NCBI GenBank assembly: GCA_011009095.1
Contig: VTPC01000435.1
Span: 44,520 to 108,519, forward strand
DNA from: Ignelater luminosus
Lineage: Eukaryota; Arthropoda; Insecta; Coleoptera; Elateridae
Length of the DNA: 64,000 bases
Direction: 5' to 3'
How positions within the stretch are numbered: position 1 is the stretch's first letter; each line of letters begins with the position of its first letter. A program made the translations under genes and the position numbers. The notes under the pieces are model-generated. The model was not told the origin of the DNA. It saw nothing but the letters and a program-made list of their open reading frames with translations, and did no database searches. Shown one piece after another: positions 22,138-34,100 of this stretch.

Positions 22138-24475
22138 TACCAAGTTTTAAAAAAATTAGTGAGGTACACCTCGTGGATGCTTCTTGTAATTGTTTTTTAT
22201 TTTAAAATTACTTAAGAACGCGCAAGTCTCCGCAGCTAAATTTTACTTCCTTAAAAAACATAAAGTTGTTTTTGTTCTTACAACATAAATTCACGGGGGA
22301 TCACAGAGGATAACATTTTCAAATTTCAAGATGACTAAAAAAAACTTGAACATAGTTCAGCTAACTTTGAACATTGAATTTTACATTGAAATCATACTAA
22401 GAAATTGCAATAACTATGATATTGCATAGTGTTTGAAAGACTATTCCGTGAGTAAAGCAGATAATTTTGATGCTTTTTTAATTTAGCGAGATTCACACTT
22501 TCAAAGCAATGGTTAAAATTTGGCCTTATATGTATGCTGCAAAAGCATTATCTTTCCAGTATTATTTATAACACAATGTATTGTAATACGCATAAATTAA
22601 TTACGAATACTAATTTTTCAATGTTTAGTTGTAAATATAAATATAAAATTCATGCTGCGTAAATTCATTTTTAGACTTTTGGCCGCTTTTTTCTCGTTTC
22701 CGACCAGTGTGTGTCGTTTGCCAACAAATGTGATACCAGATAGTGCCGATTTATCACACTTGTCAGGATGTTAGTTTATGGCGCTTGTAATAATTCCATA
22801 GTATAGCTTATACCTATTAAATGAAGACAAAGATGCGCTTAACGAATAAACATGGAGATTACTGGTCCTTGGTAGGAAATCAGTGTAAACTACTTTACAA
22901 TTCAAAAATTAGAAAGCAAAACTTCTTAAATAATTTAGCAACTGTCTTGTAAAGAAAGATTAACCAAAATTTAAGTATCAAGAATTACGGAGTATATTTT
23001 CATATTCTTAGAAATATTTAGGGGCGGCCCAACCACTCTCACTCTGTTTGAAAACTACAGTTAGAACTCAAATCACTAAAATGAGTTCTAAGAAAAATCT
23101 CCGGTGTTCAAGCTTCTTGACATTAGAAAAGAGAAAAATATTTTAAACTTATTGTGTTCTTTATCTTAAACTGTATGGTATGGTTCAAAAACTCGTTCTT
23201 CATTTAATTTGTCCAAGGATTATACATTTACAGTAAAACCCTCTAGTTATCTCCTCTTTGTAATAGATTATTAAAAGTAAGTACTATGTACAAGGAATGA
23301 AACGTGATTTACAATCTACTTAAATGGTTTGAAAATGAAAGGAATTTGCACTTATTCTATAACATTCTTGCTCAATCCTAATTGATTTATTATTTAAAAA
23401 TTCCTTTCTTATGGCAGTTTAAGGGTAGTGTGTAAAATTACCGATAATTATGGGGAAATTCCACTATTAGCTTTTTCGAATATTTTTGTAAGTTTAGGTT
23501 GTTATAAAATGATTGGTGTATAAAATTTCAGAAAATTCGATTTTATACAGTGCTAAACGTAAAGCAAAATTTAAAATTTTGAACGTACCAACGACTAATC
23601 AAAACGTTGATTGATGTGCCAACAAAATTGCATTGGTTAATAGTGAACACTGATTGACAGACAGTACAATTAGGTCATTGTGATACTGTATTTCGATTAG
23701 TTGATGGTATAGTTTTAAATTTTCAAACTGAGGACTTTATTATCTGGGCGTATTGACGATAAAATTAAGCCTCATTGCGAATATTCGATCAACCGTCACA
23801 CTGCAATGATTAAAAATTGACGTTTTTCATGCTCGTCATTTAATATTTTATTTGACAGTTTGTACCTAATAGATGATTTATAGAATGGTCGTAAATGTTT
23901 AAGAAAATCCTGCGAATATTTATTTTTTACAATTTGCAATGGAAATCCAGATGCAAATACAGTCCTTTCTAGCTTCTGATCCAATATTCCAATACTCTAT
24001 CAATATATCTGTGTAAACTACTTGATATAGTAGCAGCACTAACAAAAGAATTAAGAATGCTTGCTGCGTATTTTAGATTTTATTTTATCGGGACATTTTA
24101 TCCATTTGATTACATTCTCAGTAGTAATATGACGAGAGTATCGAATATACTGCTTTGGACACCACGAGTCCGAAGTTCGGACTATGTATGTTGACTGTAT
24201 CAATACAGTATATTATTCTGATAATAACGATTACAAGTGTGGTATTCGTGACGGCTATATCATGAGTTAAATAAAAGCAACAAAAAACAATTTGTAAATG
24301 CATTCTGAAAATTAGTAGCTCTAGAGTTGGATTTTGCATTGTATTTTTTTTTTTTGTTATAGACAGCGGTAATACCAAAGTGACTATATCACGTCGTTAA
24401 GGGTATGATTGCTTATTAATATGTGGTAATTAGGTAAAATTCGTAATTGTTATTGACTAATTTTGTAATGAATTA
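22138..24475. other. No feature recognised
   Basis: About 2.3 kb of AT-rich DNA with no credible ORF, transposon ends or inverted repeat that I can define. Confidence 0.4.
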
Positions 24476-24477
24476 TA

Positions 24478-25297
24478 CCGTGAGAGCAACAAAAAACCAA
24501 GTCGAAGATACCCTTGGAATTTTAAAGATTGTCCTAGAGTAATCCTTAAATTATGAATTCAAATATTCAACTTTTAAATGTCATAATCATTTTGACTATT
24601 GAATATTCCCATTCACTATTTTCATTCTTGATGTCATTATGAAAATAATATTCTAAATGAAAATTTTGTTAAATTCACAAAGTTTTATAATAGTTATTTA
24701 TGCAACAAGTGAGTAAAGTGTATCTTTTTTTCACGAGAAGGAAAGTTTGCCGCACGAGCCGTAGGCGAGTGCGCAAATCCGCCGAGTGAAAAAAAAGTAA
24801 TTTTACTCACGAATTGCATACAAAACTTTTTTCACGTTCGTAATAAAAATCAAGAACTACCTACTTCAATAACGGCTTTCTCGATGCGTCACATCAATGC
24901 GTTCTAATTTCTGACAAATGCCAGTGGCAGCCTCCTATGTGTTTAAATATTTTGCGTTAAAAAATGACACGTTACGATACTTTTTTTCACTCAAATGCGT
25001 GAAAAAATGAACCGTTATGGCACTTTTTTTCACGCTTCTATCGCGATGAAACAAACGCATCCTTTATAAACGAAAATTAATGAAAAATGTTGCACTTTTT
25101 TTCACGAACGTGAAAAAATTATTATAATTATGAATTGTGTTAACTATAATCACTTAAAAAATAACCTAAAAAATTTAAATGTCACTTGTATTATTTTAAT
25201 AGCTTTTGTTTTACTTTTTTATTAATATGAAACTATCAAAGACAAGAAATTTAGAATCCATGGGTATCTTTGACTTGGGTTTTTGTTGCTCTCACGG
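24478..25297. mobile_element. 820-bp TA-flanked TIR element with a nested repeat
   Basis: The ends are inverted repeats of about 36 bp: ccgtgagagcaacaaaaaac on the left and ccgtgagagcaacaaaaacc when the right end is reversed, both continuing into caagtc and aagatacc. TA dinucleotides border the element (24476-24477 and 25298-25299). About half of its length (24693-25121) is a copy of the dispersed repeat also found at 8541, so the real element is about 390 bp. No coding sequence. Confidence 0.85.
24693..25121 (+). repeat. About 430-bp dispersed repeat, copy 2, nested in a TIR element
   Basis: This matches 8541-8983 over its full length in the same orientation. It lacks a short stretch (the gcatcataacaacg of copy 1 near 8776) and has minor changes. 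The boundaries agree with copy 1 (ttatttatgcaacaagtg to gtgaaaaaatta), which shows the true unit length. Confidence 0.8.
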
Positions 25298-25486
25298 TAC
25301 TATAATCAGTACTAATACCACGAGTGTATTCTTTTTACACGCGAAAAAATAATGTTGACATAATTATAGATATTAAATAGAAACAAACATGACACATTAG
25401 GTTTACTGTTTACTTTTGCAAATTATTAGGAGTTTTATTTTGCATTTTCATCATACACTCGTTTTCTATAATTCACTCCAAGAAAT

Positions 25487-25515
25487 CAATAATAATAATA
25501 ATAAATAATAATAAA
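25487..25515 (+). repeat. (TAA)n tract at the 5' junction of a retrotransposon
   Basis: About nine imperfect aat/taa units lie immediately upstream of the Dong/R4-like element. A shorter tract follows its 3' end at 29149-29160. Confidence 0.85.
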
Positions 25516-28500
25516 GTGTCAAGTGTCAAGTAGAATTGGGTCTCGGTATTTCCTGCCTGTCGTAAAAGGCGACTAAAAGGAAAATCCCGTTGCTGGGGCT
25601 AGCAACCCCTACAACGTGTCGAGGCGAGTGGCGCCCATGTACGGTCAGGAACCATAAGGCCAAATTCTTCTTCCGATGTAGAGTCGGATGGTGGACGTAG
25701 TTTGGATTCCAAAGATAGCAGTCCCGCTACAAATCCACGATCGAAGAATAGGCGTATGCGCTGGAAAAAAGAATAAAATTTATTTTTAATGCGCGCATTC
25801 TATATCGCAACGGAATTGGGACAACGACGAAAATATTATCCTGTGAGAATGCTGGAAGTATGGAAAAGTCAATACCCTGAGAGTAAATGCACCAAAGAAG
25901 GTTTAGCAAATCAAGTTAGATCAATATTGCGCAGAGAAGTTCTATCTCGAGCAGAACTTGAAGAACTGAAAGAACAAGCAAAACGATATCTACAGCTTGA
26001 TATTTTAATAAAAACAACACTTAGAAACAGTCAAAATATGAATACAAGGCAATCCAGAAGACTGTCTAAGAGACACACAATAGAACGGAAAACGTTAGTC
26101 GACATTACAGATGACCAAATCGAAGAAGTTTATATTACTTATTATATTATTTATAAAGGAATTCCCCCTAGAGTAAGACCACCAATACCTAAAATCAGAA
26201 ATGTCAGACGCGTGTATAATTGCGTTAAAAGCGCAAACCAATTTTTAGTCGACGAGTTTAACGGCAGTGACAGTCTAGAAGAAACCCCTCATATAATTTA
26301 CTGTGCTGCACTAACCGTTTGCGAACTTCTAAATATTCCAATAAAAGAACATTCACATATTAAGCATTCAAAAGAGCCGAATTGGAAAATTAGATTAACG
26401 AGAGCAATAAATAAAATAAGAGAAAAACTAGGATGGTTACAGAATTACATCGGAAAAGAAAGTGAAGCAAGTAAAAAACTTAGAACTAAAATTAAAACGT
26501 TAGCAAAGGAAGCTAATACAAAACTTAATCATCCAGATTACCTACAGAAACTTGCTCAATTACAAGAAAAACTTAAACAGAAAACGACAGCCTATGGATG
26601 TAGACTTCGAAGATATAATGAGAATAGCAAACGTTATCAACAGAACAAACAGTACTACGAAAAGCGACAGCTGTTCTATAGAAAGATGGGAGAAGAAGAA
26701 AAGAACTGCAAAGAAATGAGCATGAACATGCCCAAACCAGAACAAGTCTATAACTTTTGGAAAGGGTTATGGTCAGAAGAGGTAGTACACGATGAAGACA
26801 CTTATTGGATTAAAGAGGAAAAGAAAAGAAGTCAACAAATACCGGATATGGAAGAGTTAGTTATCAGCATAGAAGACATACAACAATCTATAAAGAAATT
26901 ACTTAATTGGAAGGCTCCTGGACCCGATAGAATTCAGAATTATTGGTGGAAAAACTTTACAAACATTCATCCTGTCTTAGTAAAACAATTCCAAGAAGTG
27001 CTAGACAGCCCTGATAAATTTCCACGTATGTTATCAGAGGGGATTACGTACATGCTTCCTAAGTCTAATAACACCGAAGAACCAAGCAACTATCGACCTA
27101 TAACTTGTTTGCCGACCTTGTACAAAATAGCAAACAAAGTTAAAATACATGTTGAAGCTAATAATATACTAGCCTCAGAACAAGGTGGATGTAAGACAAA
27201 AGGAAGGGGTTGTAAGGAATTATTACTAATTGATGCAGCGGTGACAAGATACGCTAAACTACGTAAAAGGAATATGTCTGTTGCCTGGATAGACTACAAG
27301 AAAGCGTATGACTCAATACCCCATTCATGGCTGATTAACATCTTACGAATCTATAAAGTAGATATTAAAGTTGTTAGATTACTTACATGCATGATGACAA
27401 CATGGCGTACATCTGCTATGGTAAACATAGGGAAAGAAATATTCATCACAAAAGAGATTTCAATAAGGCGGGGCCTGTTTCAAGGTGATAGCTTGAGCCC
27501 GCTGTAGTTTTGTTTGTGCCTGAATCCCTTGAGTTACATGTTGAACAGTACCAATTACGGCTTTAACGTCGATAAATGTCTAGATCGTAAAATACCACAT
27601 TTATTCTATCTAGATGACCTGAAAATCTATGCTAATAGCTCCAACCAACTGCAAAGTCAAATTGAATTAGTTAATAGCTTTAGCAAATCAGTAAAGATGC
27701 AGTTTGGATTAAGTAAATGTGCAATGTTACATGTTAAACACGGCAAAATTCAATCGATGAATGGAGTTAACTTACTGGATGGATCGGAAATTAAAGAATT
27801 AGGTTTAGAGGAGATGTACAAATACTTGGGAATTCAACAAACGCTTAACATCAAAGACACTGATATGAGAAAGAGTGTAAGCACCACATTTATGAGGCGA
27901 GTAGTTAACGTCCTTAAAACAAAATTAAACGCTAAGCCCAAGATAACATCAATTAATACTTGGGCGATGCCGGTAATTATGTATACCTTTGGAATACTTA
28001 AGTGGTCAACAACAGACTTACAGAATTTAGATAGGCAAGTGAGAACAATGCTTACAAAGTATAAGTGTCATTATTCTAATGCATCTAGTAACAGGCTCTA
28101 TGTACCTAGAAAATATGGAGGAAGAGGCCTGCTCAGTTTACAAGTGATACATAATAATGAAACAAGTAACTTATGTAAATATCTACTTACAAAGAATTCA
28201 CCATTAGTTGAATTGTACAGAAGAATTGACAGGTACGGTCCTATAAAAGTACAAGAAGTAAATACAGAAGCAGAAGAGATTTCCATAAAACGTTTTGCTG
28301 CTATTTGGAAAGAAAAGGCCCTTCACGGTAGATTTCCAGCTATGCTACTGGGAGAAGATGTTGATTTTAAAGCATCTACTACTTACCTAAAAGTGGGGAA
28401 GCTGCACACTGAAACAGAAGCTGTACTAACAGCAATACAGGATCAGGTGATTCCCACCAGAAGTTACCTAAAACATATAATTAAAGGAAATATAGAAAAT

Positions 28501-29150
28501 GAGAAGTGTCGTATGTGTAACAGAGTAAATGAATCAATTCAACACATAATATCCGGATGTACTTACCTTGTCCCAAGAGAGTATCTCCAACGCCATAACA
28601 ATGTGACAAAAATTATTCACCAGGCAATCTGCAATAGTAAAGGGTTATTACATCACGTTCAGCCATATTACAAATACGTACCCAGTCCAACTCGGGAAAA
28701 TGATAACTATAAGATCCTGTGGGACACACCTATAAACACCGATAGGGCAGTTGCACATAACAAACCTGATATTATAGTATTTAATAAAAGGGAAAATATA
28801 GTGTGGCTTATAGAAATAACAATACCGGTGGATGAAAACATTACTAAGGCGTACAAATAAATAAAAATCAAGATCTAACGTATGAAATAAGAGATATTTA
28901 CGAGGTACAACGGGTAGAGACTTTCCCATTTGTTATATCAGCTAGCGGACTGGTACATAGAAAATTCGTAGAGAATTTACAACAATTAAGCATGTCAGCA
29001 AGCTTATTAAAAACAGCACAGAAAGCTGTCGTTTTGGGAACTACCAGAATTGTAAGAAAGGTCGTCAATCAATAAGAATATACTTGTCTTAGTTAGATAA
29101 CTCGGCGAGTATAATAGATATATTCACCAGCACAAGCTGTGAAGAAAGGA
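25516..29150 (+). mobile_element. Dong/R4-clade non-LTR retrotransposon, near full length, inserted in TAA repeats
   Basis: About 3.6 kb with a 5' leader (gcctgtcgtaaaaggcgact at about 25555), one long ORF and a short 3' tail ending at (TAA)n. Members of the R4/Dong clade have one ORF with a central reverse transcriptase and a C-terminal restriction-like endonuclease, and Dong of silkworm inserts in TAA repeats; both features are seen here. Only three coding defects were found, so the copy is fairly recent, though not active. Confidence 0.85.
25621..29075 (+). pseudogene. R4/Dong-like reverse transcriptase plus endonuclease ORF with three defects
   Basis: An open frame before ATG 25789 (RRMRWKKE, then TAA at 25774-25776) continues in phase, so the original start lay further upstream. 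From 25789 the frame encodes a basic N-terminal region, then RT blocks: WKAPGPDRIQNYWW, SNYRPITCLPTLYKI, AWIDYKKAYDSIPHSW (catalytic Asp, residue 502 from ATG 25789) and QGDSLSPL. An in-phase TAG at 27505, probably from TGG, interrupts it, then it runs on through FYLDDLKIYA (motif C) to a zinc-binding CRMCNRVNESIQHIISGC and the endonuclease block HNKPDIIVF with WLIEITIP. A frameshift near 28860 causes the TAA at 28858; another frame carries the true end (DLTYEIRDIYEVQ to RKVVNQ, stop at 29075). Confidence 0.9.
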
Positions 29151-29160
29151 ATAATAATAA

Positions 29161-31030
29161 CATAGGTTTATTTACTCCAAAATACAAACGGCATAAGCCC
29201 TTTACATGTACTTGGATCGTATAATACTAAACTATGAATATAAATAATAATTAAACTAAGAATATACTTAATATTCATGCTCTAGGAGCGTACTATCACA
29301 GATATAATTTTTTACAATTGTTTTACATGTATCAAAATAAATATCGTAATTGACAAATAATTTATTTGTTGTAATTAGAGTCATATTAAAAGGCGTAGTA
29401 CAAGTTGGTACTGAGAACAAAAGATTCCTGTGAGTGAGTCTTAAGTCGCATATTCGGTACCTTGATTCTAACAATCTCCAGTAACTGAGGAGCATCAATC
29501 TGATTATTTAATCATTTGTAACCAAATAATGTTTGCAAGTTGAAAAAACACGTTGTTTGCATTCCGTGGGCGAAATCAGTGATTTTTGGCGCGTTCGAAT
29601 GACTTTTACCTCTTGGCTAAAAGTGTCATTCTCATGCGTTACAAAAAAAATCACTGATTTCACGCACTTCATACAAAAATAACTAATTTTTTTATATTTT
29701 TCGTAAAACTATAAGTTCAAATAGGCATATCAGTACTGTGTGCTCGATCGAAATGTCATCTATAACAGCCACGTCCGGCCATTATAATTTAGCACCCACA
29801 TTAACAAAATCAAAAATGTTTAGTATTATATTTTGAACACAAATTATGAAATTAAGTTACCAAAGAAGAAAAAACGTTTAAAGCTTACTCTTAAACCTGT
29901 TGCAGTCCAGATTTAATTACTAAAATGAGGAATGTTTGGAATTAAATTTTGAGAAGAATAATCAAATTGGTTTTAAAACCTTCAATGGCGGTTTTACAAA
30001 AACTGTTGAATGACAATACGGTCGATATTGCATATAACAGACTCGAATATTTTATTTGTCACAAACCTATCCTCTTCTGTTATATGTACGAAAAAAAAAC
30101 AATAACAGTTACGAAAACAGCGTAAATAGTTAGCAACTTTACACGTCTCGGTAGCTGCTATATCGCGTGTGGGAGACCGCGGGCCCGGCGGAATACGTTG
30201 TACGGGCCAATTTGCTTTAGGAGCACACTATGCCTATAGCTGAAGTAAGGAATTAAAGCCAAATTAGAAAAGTTGCCCATTTTGGAGATCGTTGCATTGG
30301 CATTTTTAGTTTTCTCAGTAAAAAAAAACTGGTGGCTTAGTATACGAGATACTCGTTAAAAACGAAAACATTCTAATTTCTTTAAAAGATGAATATAAGG
30401 AAAAATATAACAAAGAACCGTTCTTGGATAATCTAAGGCTGAACATGTCCAAGTACAATTTTACAACAAGAATGTTAGATATTTCTATAACTATTAAAGT
30501 TAAGGTTTTATAATGACTTTTGAAATTTGCAATAATAACAATATGATTAAGATTATTAAAGTACACATAATTTAGGAATAACAATTTGTAAGTTATTTAA
30601 AATATGTAGTGCTTTCAGCTATGACACATAACATCATTAATTAGTCATAGATTTCCAACTGAATATTGATAATTTCTCTTTGAAAGTAAACAACAAAATT
30701 TGTTTTAAGTTAAGCAAACATTTTAATATTTGTCAATACCACTTATAAAAGAAATAATTGAACCTTGATAACATACAAAGAACTGATTATCGATGATCAT
30801 AGTTTTCTTCAGTTCTTCCATTAAATATCTTCTTTCTTTCTTGCATTTGCATTTATTAAATTTTGCAGTTATTAAATAGGCATAAATACATTTTACCCTA
30901 AAGGGATAGTTTTTTGTAAAAATATTTTCAGCAAGCAATGTCAACCTCCCCACTACCTTGGTGGTGGTAGCTTCTTTGTATAATTCTTGACAAATTAACT
31001 GCTTGCAACCCCTTCCTATACTCCCACTCT
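29161..31030. other. No gene; hairpin and transposon-end remnants
   Basis: A hairpin-forming repeat lies at 29565-29666: gggcgaaatcagtgattttt pairs with aaaaatcactgatttcacgc, with further pairing inside. At about 30240-30372 a stretch with cccattttggagatc and gtggcttagtatacgag resembles the inner part of the ends of the 4946-6795 element, so it is probably a solo end. A GC-rich patch (ggagaccgcgggcccggcgg) at 30170 has no assigned role. Confidence 0.5.
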
Positions 31031-31039
31031 TCTCTTACC

Positions 31040-31080
31040 TATAAATAGAGGGTTGCAAAACTATTTTTCCACTTTCATTA
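31040..31080 (+). promoter_or_regulatory. TATA-box promoter of boule (candidate)
   Basis: TATAAATAG at 31040-31048 is followed by an initiator-like TCATTA at 31075-31080, 35-40 bases downstream of the TATA start. The first candidate coding ATG (31166) comes about 90 bases later. Spacing is slightly longer than the usual 30 bases, so the exact start may lie a little upstream of the TCATTA. This would be the promoter of the compact transcript that begins with ATG G at 31166. Alternative upstream promoters cannot be excluded. Confidence 0.55.
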
Positions 31081-31165
31081 TTTCGACTCGGTGTTTAACA
31101 GTTGGTGATGTGAATTATATTCAGATTATTACCATTGTTTTGAGAGTTTCAATATTGAATTTTAA

Positions 31166-31169
31166 ATGG
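31166..31169 (+). CDS. bol: boule exon 1, coding part (ATG G)
   Basis: The first coding exon holds only the start codon plus one base: ATG G followed by the donor GTATAG (31170). Joined to the acceptor at 31257 it yields Met-Gly-Thr-Leu-Val-Pro-Asn-Arg, which fits the GTLxPNRIFVGG start of the Boule RRM region and leaves the RRM in frame. The 88-bp intron has a branch-like TACTAAT at 31225-31231. The non-coding part of the exon starts at about 31070. Other first exons upstream could give a longer N-terminus, as in flies. Confidence 0.55.
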
Positions 31170-34100
31170 GTATAGTTATATAGATTTTTTTTTAAAATTA
31201 TTATTATAATTTAATATCAATTTTTACTAATGATTCTGTTTTAAATAATATTTGCAGGTACTCTAGTGCCAAATCGCATATTTGTCGGCGGAATTTCCGC
31301 TAACACAACAGAAGCTGAATTATTACAGTTATTTAGCAATTACGGAACTGTAAAAGCTGCCAAAATTATTCAAGATCGAGCTGGTGTCTCAAAGGGGTAT
31401 GGTTTCATAACATTTGAAAGCGAAGAGGAGGCAAAGCGTCTACAGAGAGAAGCAGACAACATTGTTTTGAGAGAAAGAAAGTTGAATATCGCGCCGGCAA
31501 TTAAAAAACAAGTAAGCAAACAAATTCTTTTTTTTTAAAGTATTTTGAATTTGGTAAAAAAAGGCAAGTTAACTGATTTTTGTTTTTCCTATTTAAGCCT
31601 TTCAGTCGCGCATTCGACGCATCTAGTCCACCAACTATTACACCTGGAGGGCCAGCTCAGTATTTCATACCAGCTGGCAGTATGCCGTTCTATCAAGGAG
31701 GTGTAACTTACTTTCCCCCACAAGCTCCACCGGGAGACCCTGCTACTCAACATCAACAACCACCTGTTTATCAACGTAAGTGCAGTTTTATATCGTCTTT
31801 AAATCTTTGTTTAAAAAGCCCACATTGTAAATAGTGAGTTTTTCAATAATTGCGTATACATGTGCTGCATTATAATGTCTCGAATGGAATTTTGGAAACT
31901 GTATAAGAGATAAGTTGGGATTAAGTTGCAATTTTTAATTATTTCAAAAAATGTCCAACAACAAAATTATTTGGTTGTCGACTTTCACAGTGTTATTAGA
32001 AATCCCCTCTTATTAATGACTATTATTAGTCTTGATTGAAAAATATTGACATTGTTGATAACGATTTGAAATGACTGGTAATTGTTTTACAAGTCCTACA
32101 AGTACTATAAAATTTTTAATTTTTTCTATGTGTCTTACTAAGTCGCTGTTTTTATTCTACTGTTTGGAAAAGCTGTTACAGAATTGCCAAAAAATTTGCT
32201 ATTTAAGACAATTTTAATAAAGAATTCAAAGTTATTGTTATGTTTTTGGCACTGTAATATTTTTCAAATTAAAAATGTATTAAAATTTATTGTAAATTTT
32301 ACCACAAGGAACTTGCTAGAAAAAAAACATCCGGGAATGCAAAGCATAACCACAATGAACTCCTGTTTTGTTACTTTTTTCGAATTTTGGCGCCCATTTT
32401 GTCCATTTTTGATGTAGATTCTAAAGTAAAAAATTTTTTGAAATTTTTTAATTTTCGGCGGCCATTTTGACCATGTTCCCGAAGAGTTATCAAAAAAACG
32501 AATACACCACGTGGTTTTTAGTTTTTGATGTAGAATCCAAATCTGAAGTCAAAATTTTAAAATTTTACAAAAATGCGGACAGGCATGCATGCAGACAGAC
32601 TTTGCAAATTCAGTAACGACTCCTTGGGAGTTCATTAAATATCAAAATTGTTATTCAGGTTATTCGAACTCCTGAAACCTTAAAAATTGATATCATTCTG
32701 TACTGTACTGGAGCTGGTGTTGCTACAATAATATTAATATTAGCAAATTTAAAGGGAAAGATAAAAGTAAGGGTTAAGTTAAGGTCTTTAGCATAGTTTG
32801 CAGAAATTTGTATTCTGTGCAGATGTTGACGCATTTTTAACAAATAAATAGAAAGATTTCTAAATATTCTCAATTTTTGCTTCAAAATTTAAATCAAAAG
32901 CATTCCAATACATTAAACATAATATTTATTATGTGACAAAATAGTTAGGCATAAACATAATTAGATAAGTATTCAAACATTTATATTGTGGGTGTATTCA
33001 GAAATTCATTAGTACTATAGTATGCCGTTGGGCAACTTGACAGTAAACAATGAAAATGTTAAAAGGAAGATTCCTAATTTCTGTAGGTAGATTGTTGTAA
33101 AATCATTATAACATTTTTTGTTTTATAATTTCTGTTAATTTCAGATATAAGTATCATTCTACTGTGAGTAGCATAAGAATGATTATGTAATGGGTAATTT
33201 TCTAGACTTTGCACAGAGAAAAAGTATACAGTAGAAGTTTGATAGTGTGAACTCGAAAGTGCCAAAGGTCAATTCATATTGTTGGCGGTAATTCATGATA
33301 TCAAAGATCTACAGTGCGCTGATTGAGTATGGAACAAATTCAATAACTCGAAAAATATCAATATTTCGAAAAAAAACAAAAAGGGGTGTAATGATTTAAA
33401 TTGGCATCTTTTAATATTATGTACAAATCAATGACGTCATAATTATTTGACCAATGATGTTATCGAGATTTTTTTTAAATGGCAACCCCAAAATATTTTT
33501 GCAGATTATTATTCGCCATTGAATTCTATGTACAATGATCTTTAAATTTTTCAAATTTGCTCATGCTTTTCGGAGATTGTGTTCTTTCATAAAACCGTCA
33601 TTAAAAAAACAATTTACAAAAGTCACCCATTTGATTGGGATTCTTTTGTTTTTACAAAACAACATATTCATAATCTGTAATTTGCATAATTGAGGTGTTA
33701 GTTTAAATAGCTGCAGTATTCAAGAAAATGGTATCAAAAGAAGAAATTAATAGAAGAAAAGTGATTTCCAGTTATTTAAGTAATCCTAATAAAACATTCA
33801 GCGGTTGCTGAAGAGTTAAATATGCCAAGAACTACGGTCTCGTATATAATTAAACGTTAGAGGGAAACTAAAACAACAGGAAAGGAAATCTGGTACTAGG
33901 AAAAAGGAGCGAGGTAATGTTACTTGGGAGAAAAAGATAATATCATATTATAATAGGCATCGGAATGCTTCTGTCAGAGAAATTGCAACAAGATTTCAAA
34001 CGGTTTCGTCAAATGTAAGCAGAATTAAGGAAAAAATACAATATTTTAACAAGAAAAGTAAAGAAAGTGCCAAACAGGAACGAAGTGAAGGATTCAATAG

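Noticed and set aside
30170..30200. GC-rich patch upstream of boule as a possible promoter or CpG element
   Set aside because: Lies next to a transposon-end remnant and 870 bp before the TATA box; nothing ties it to boule.
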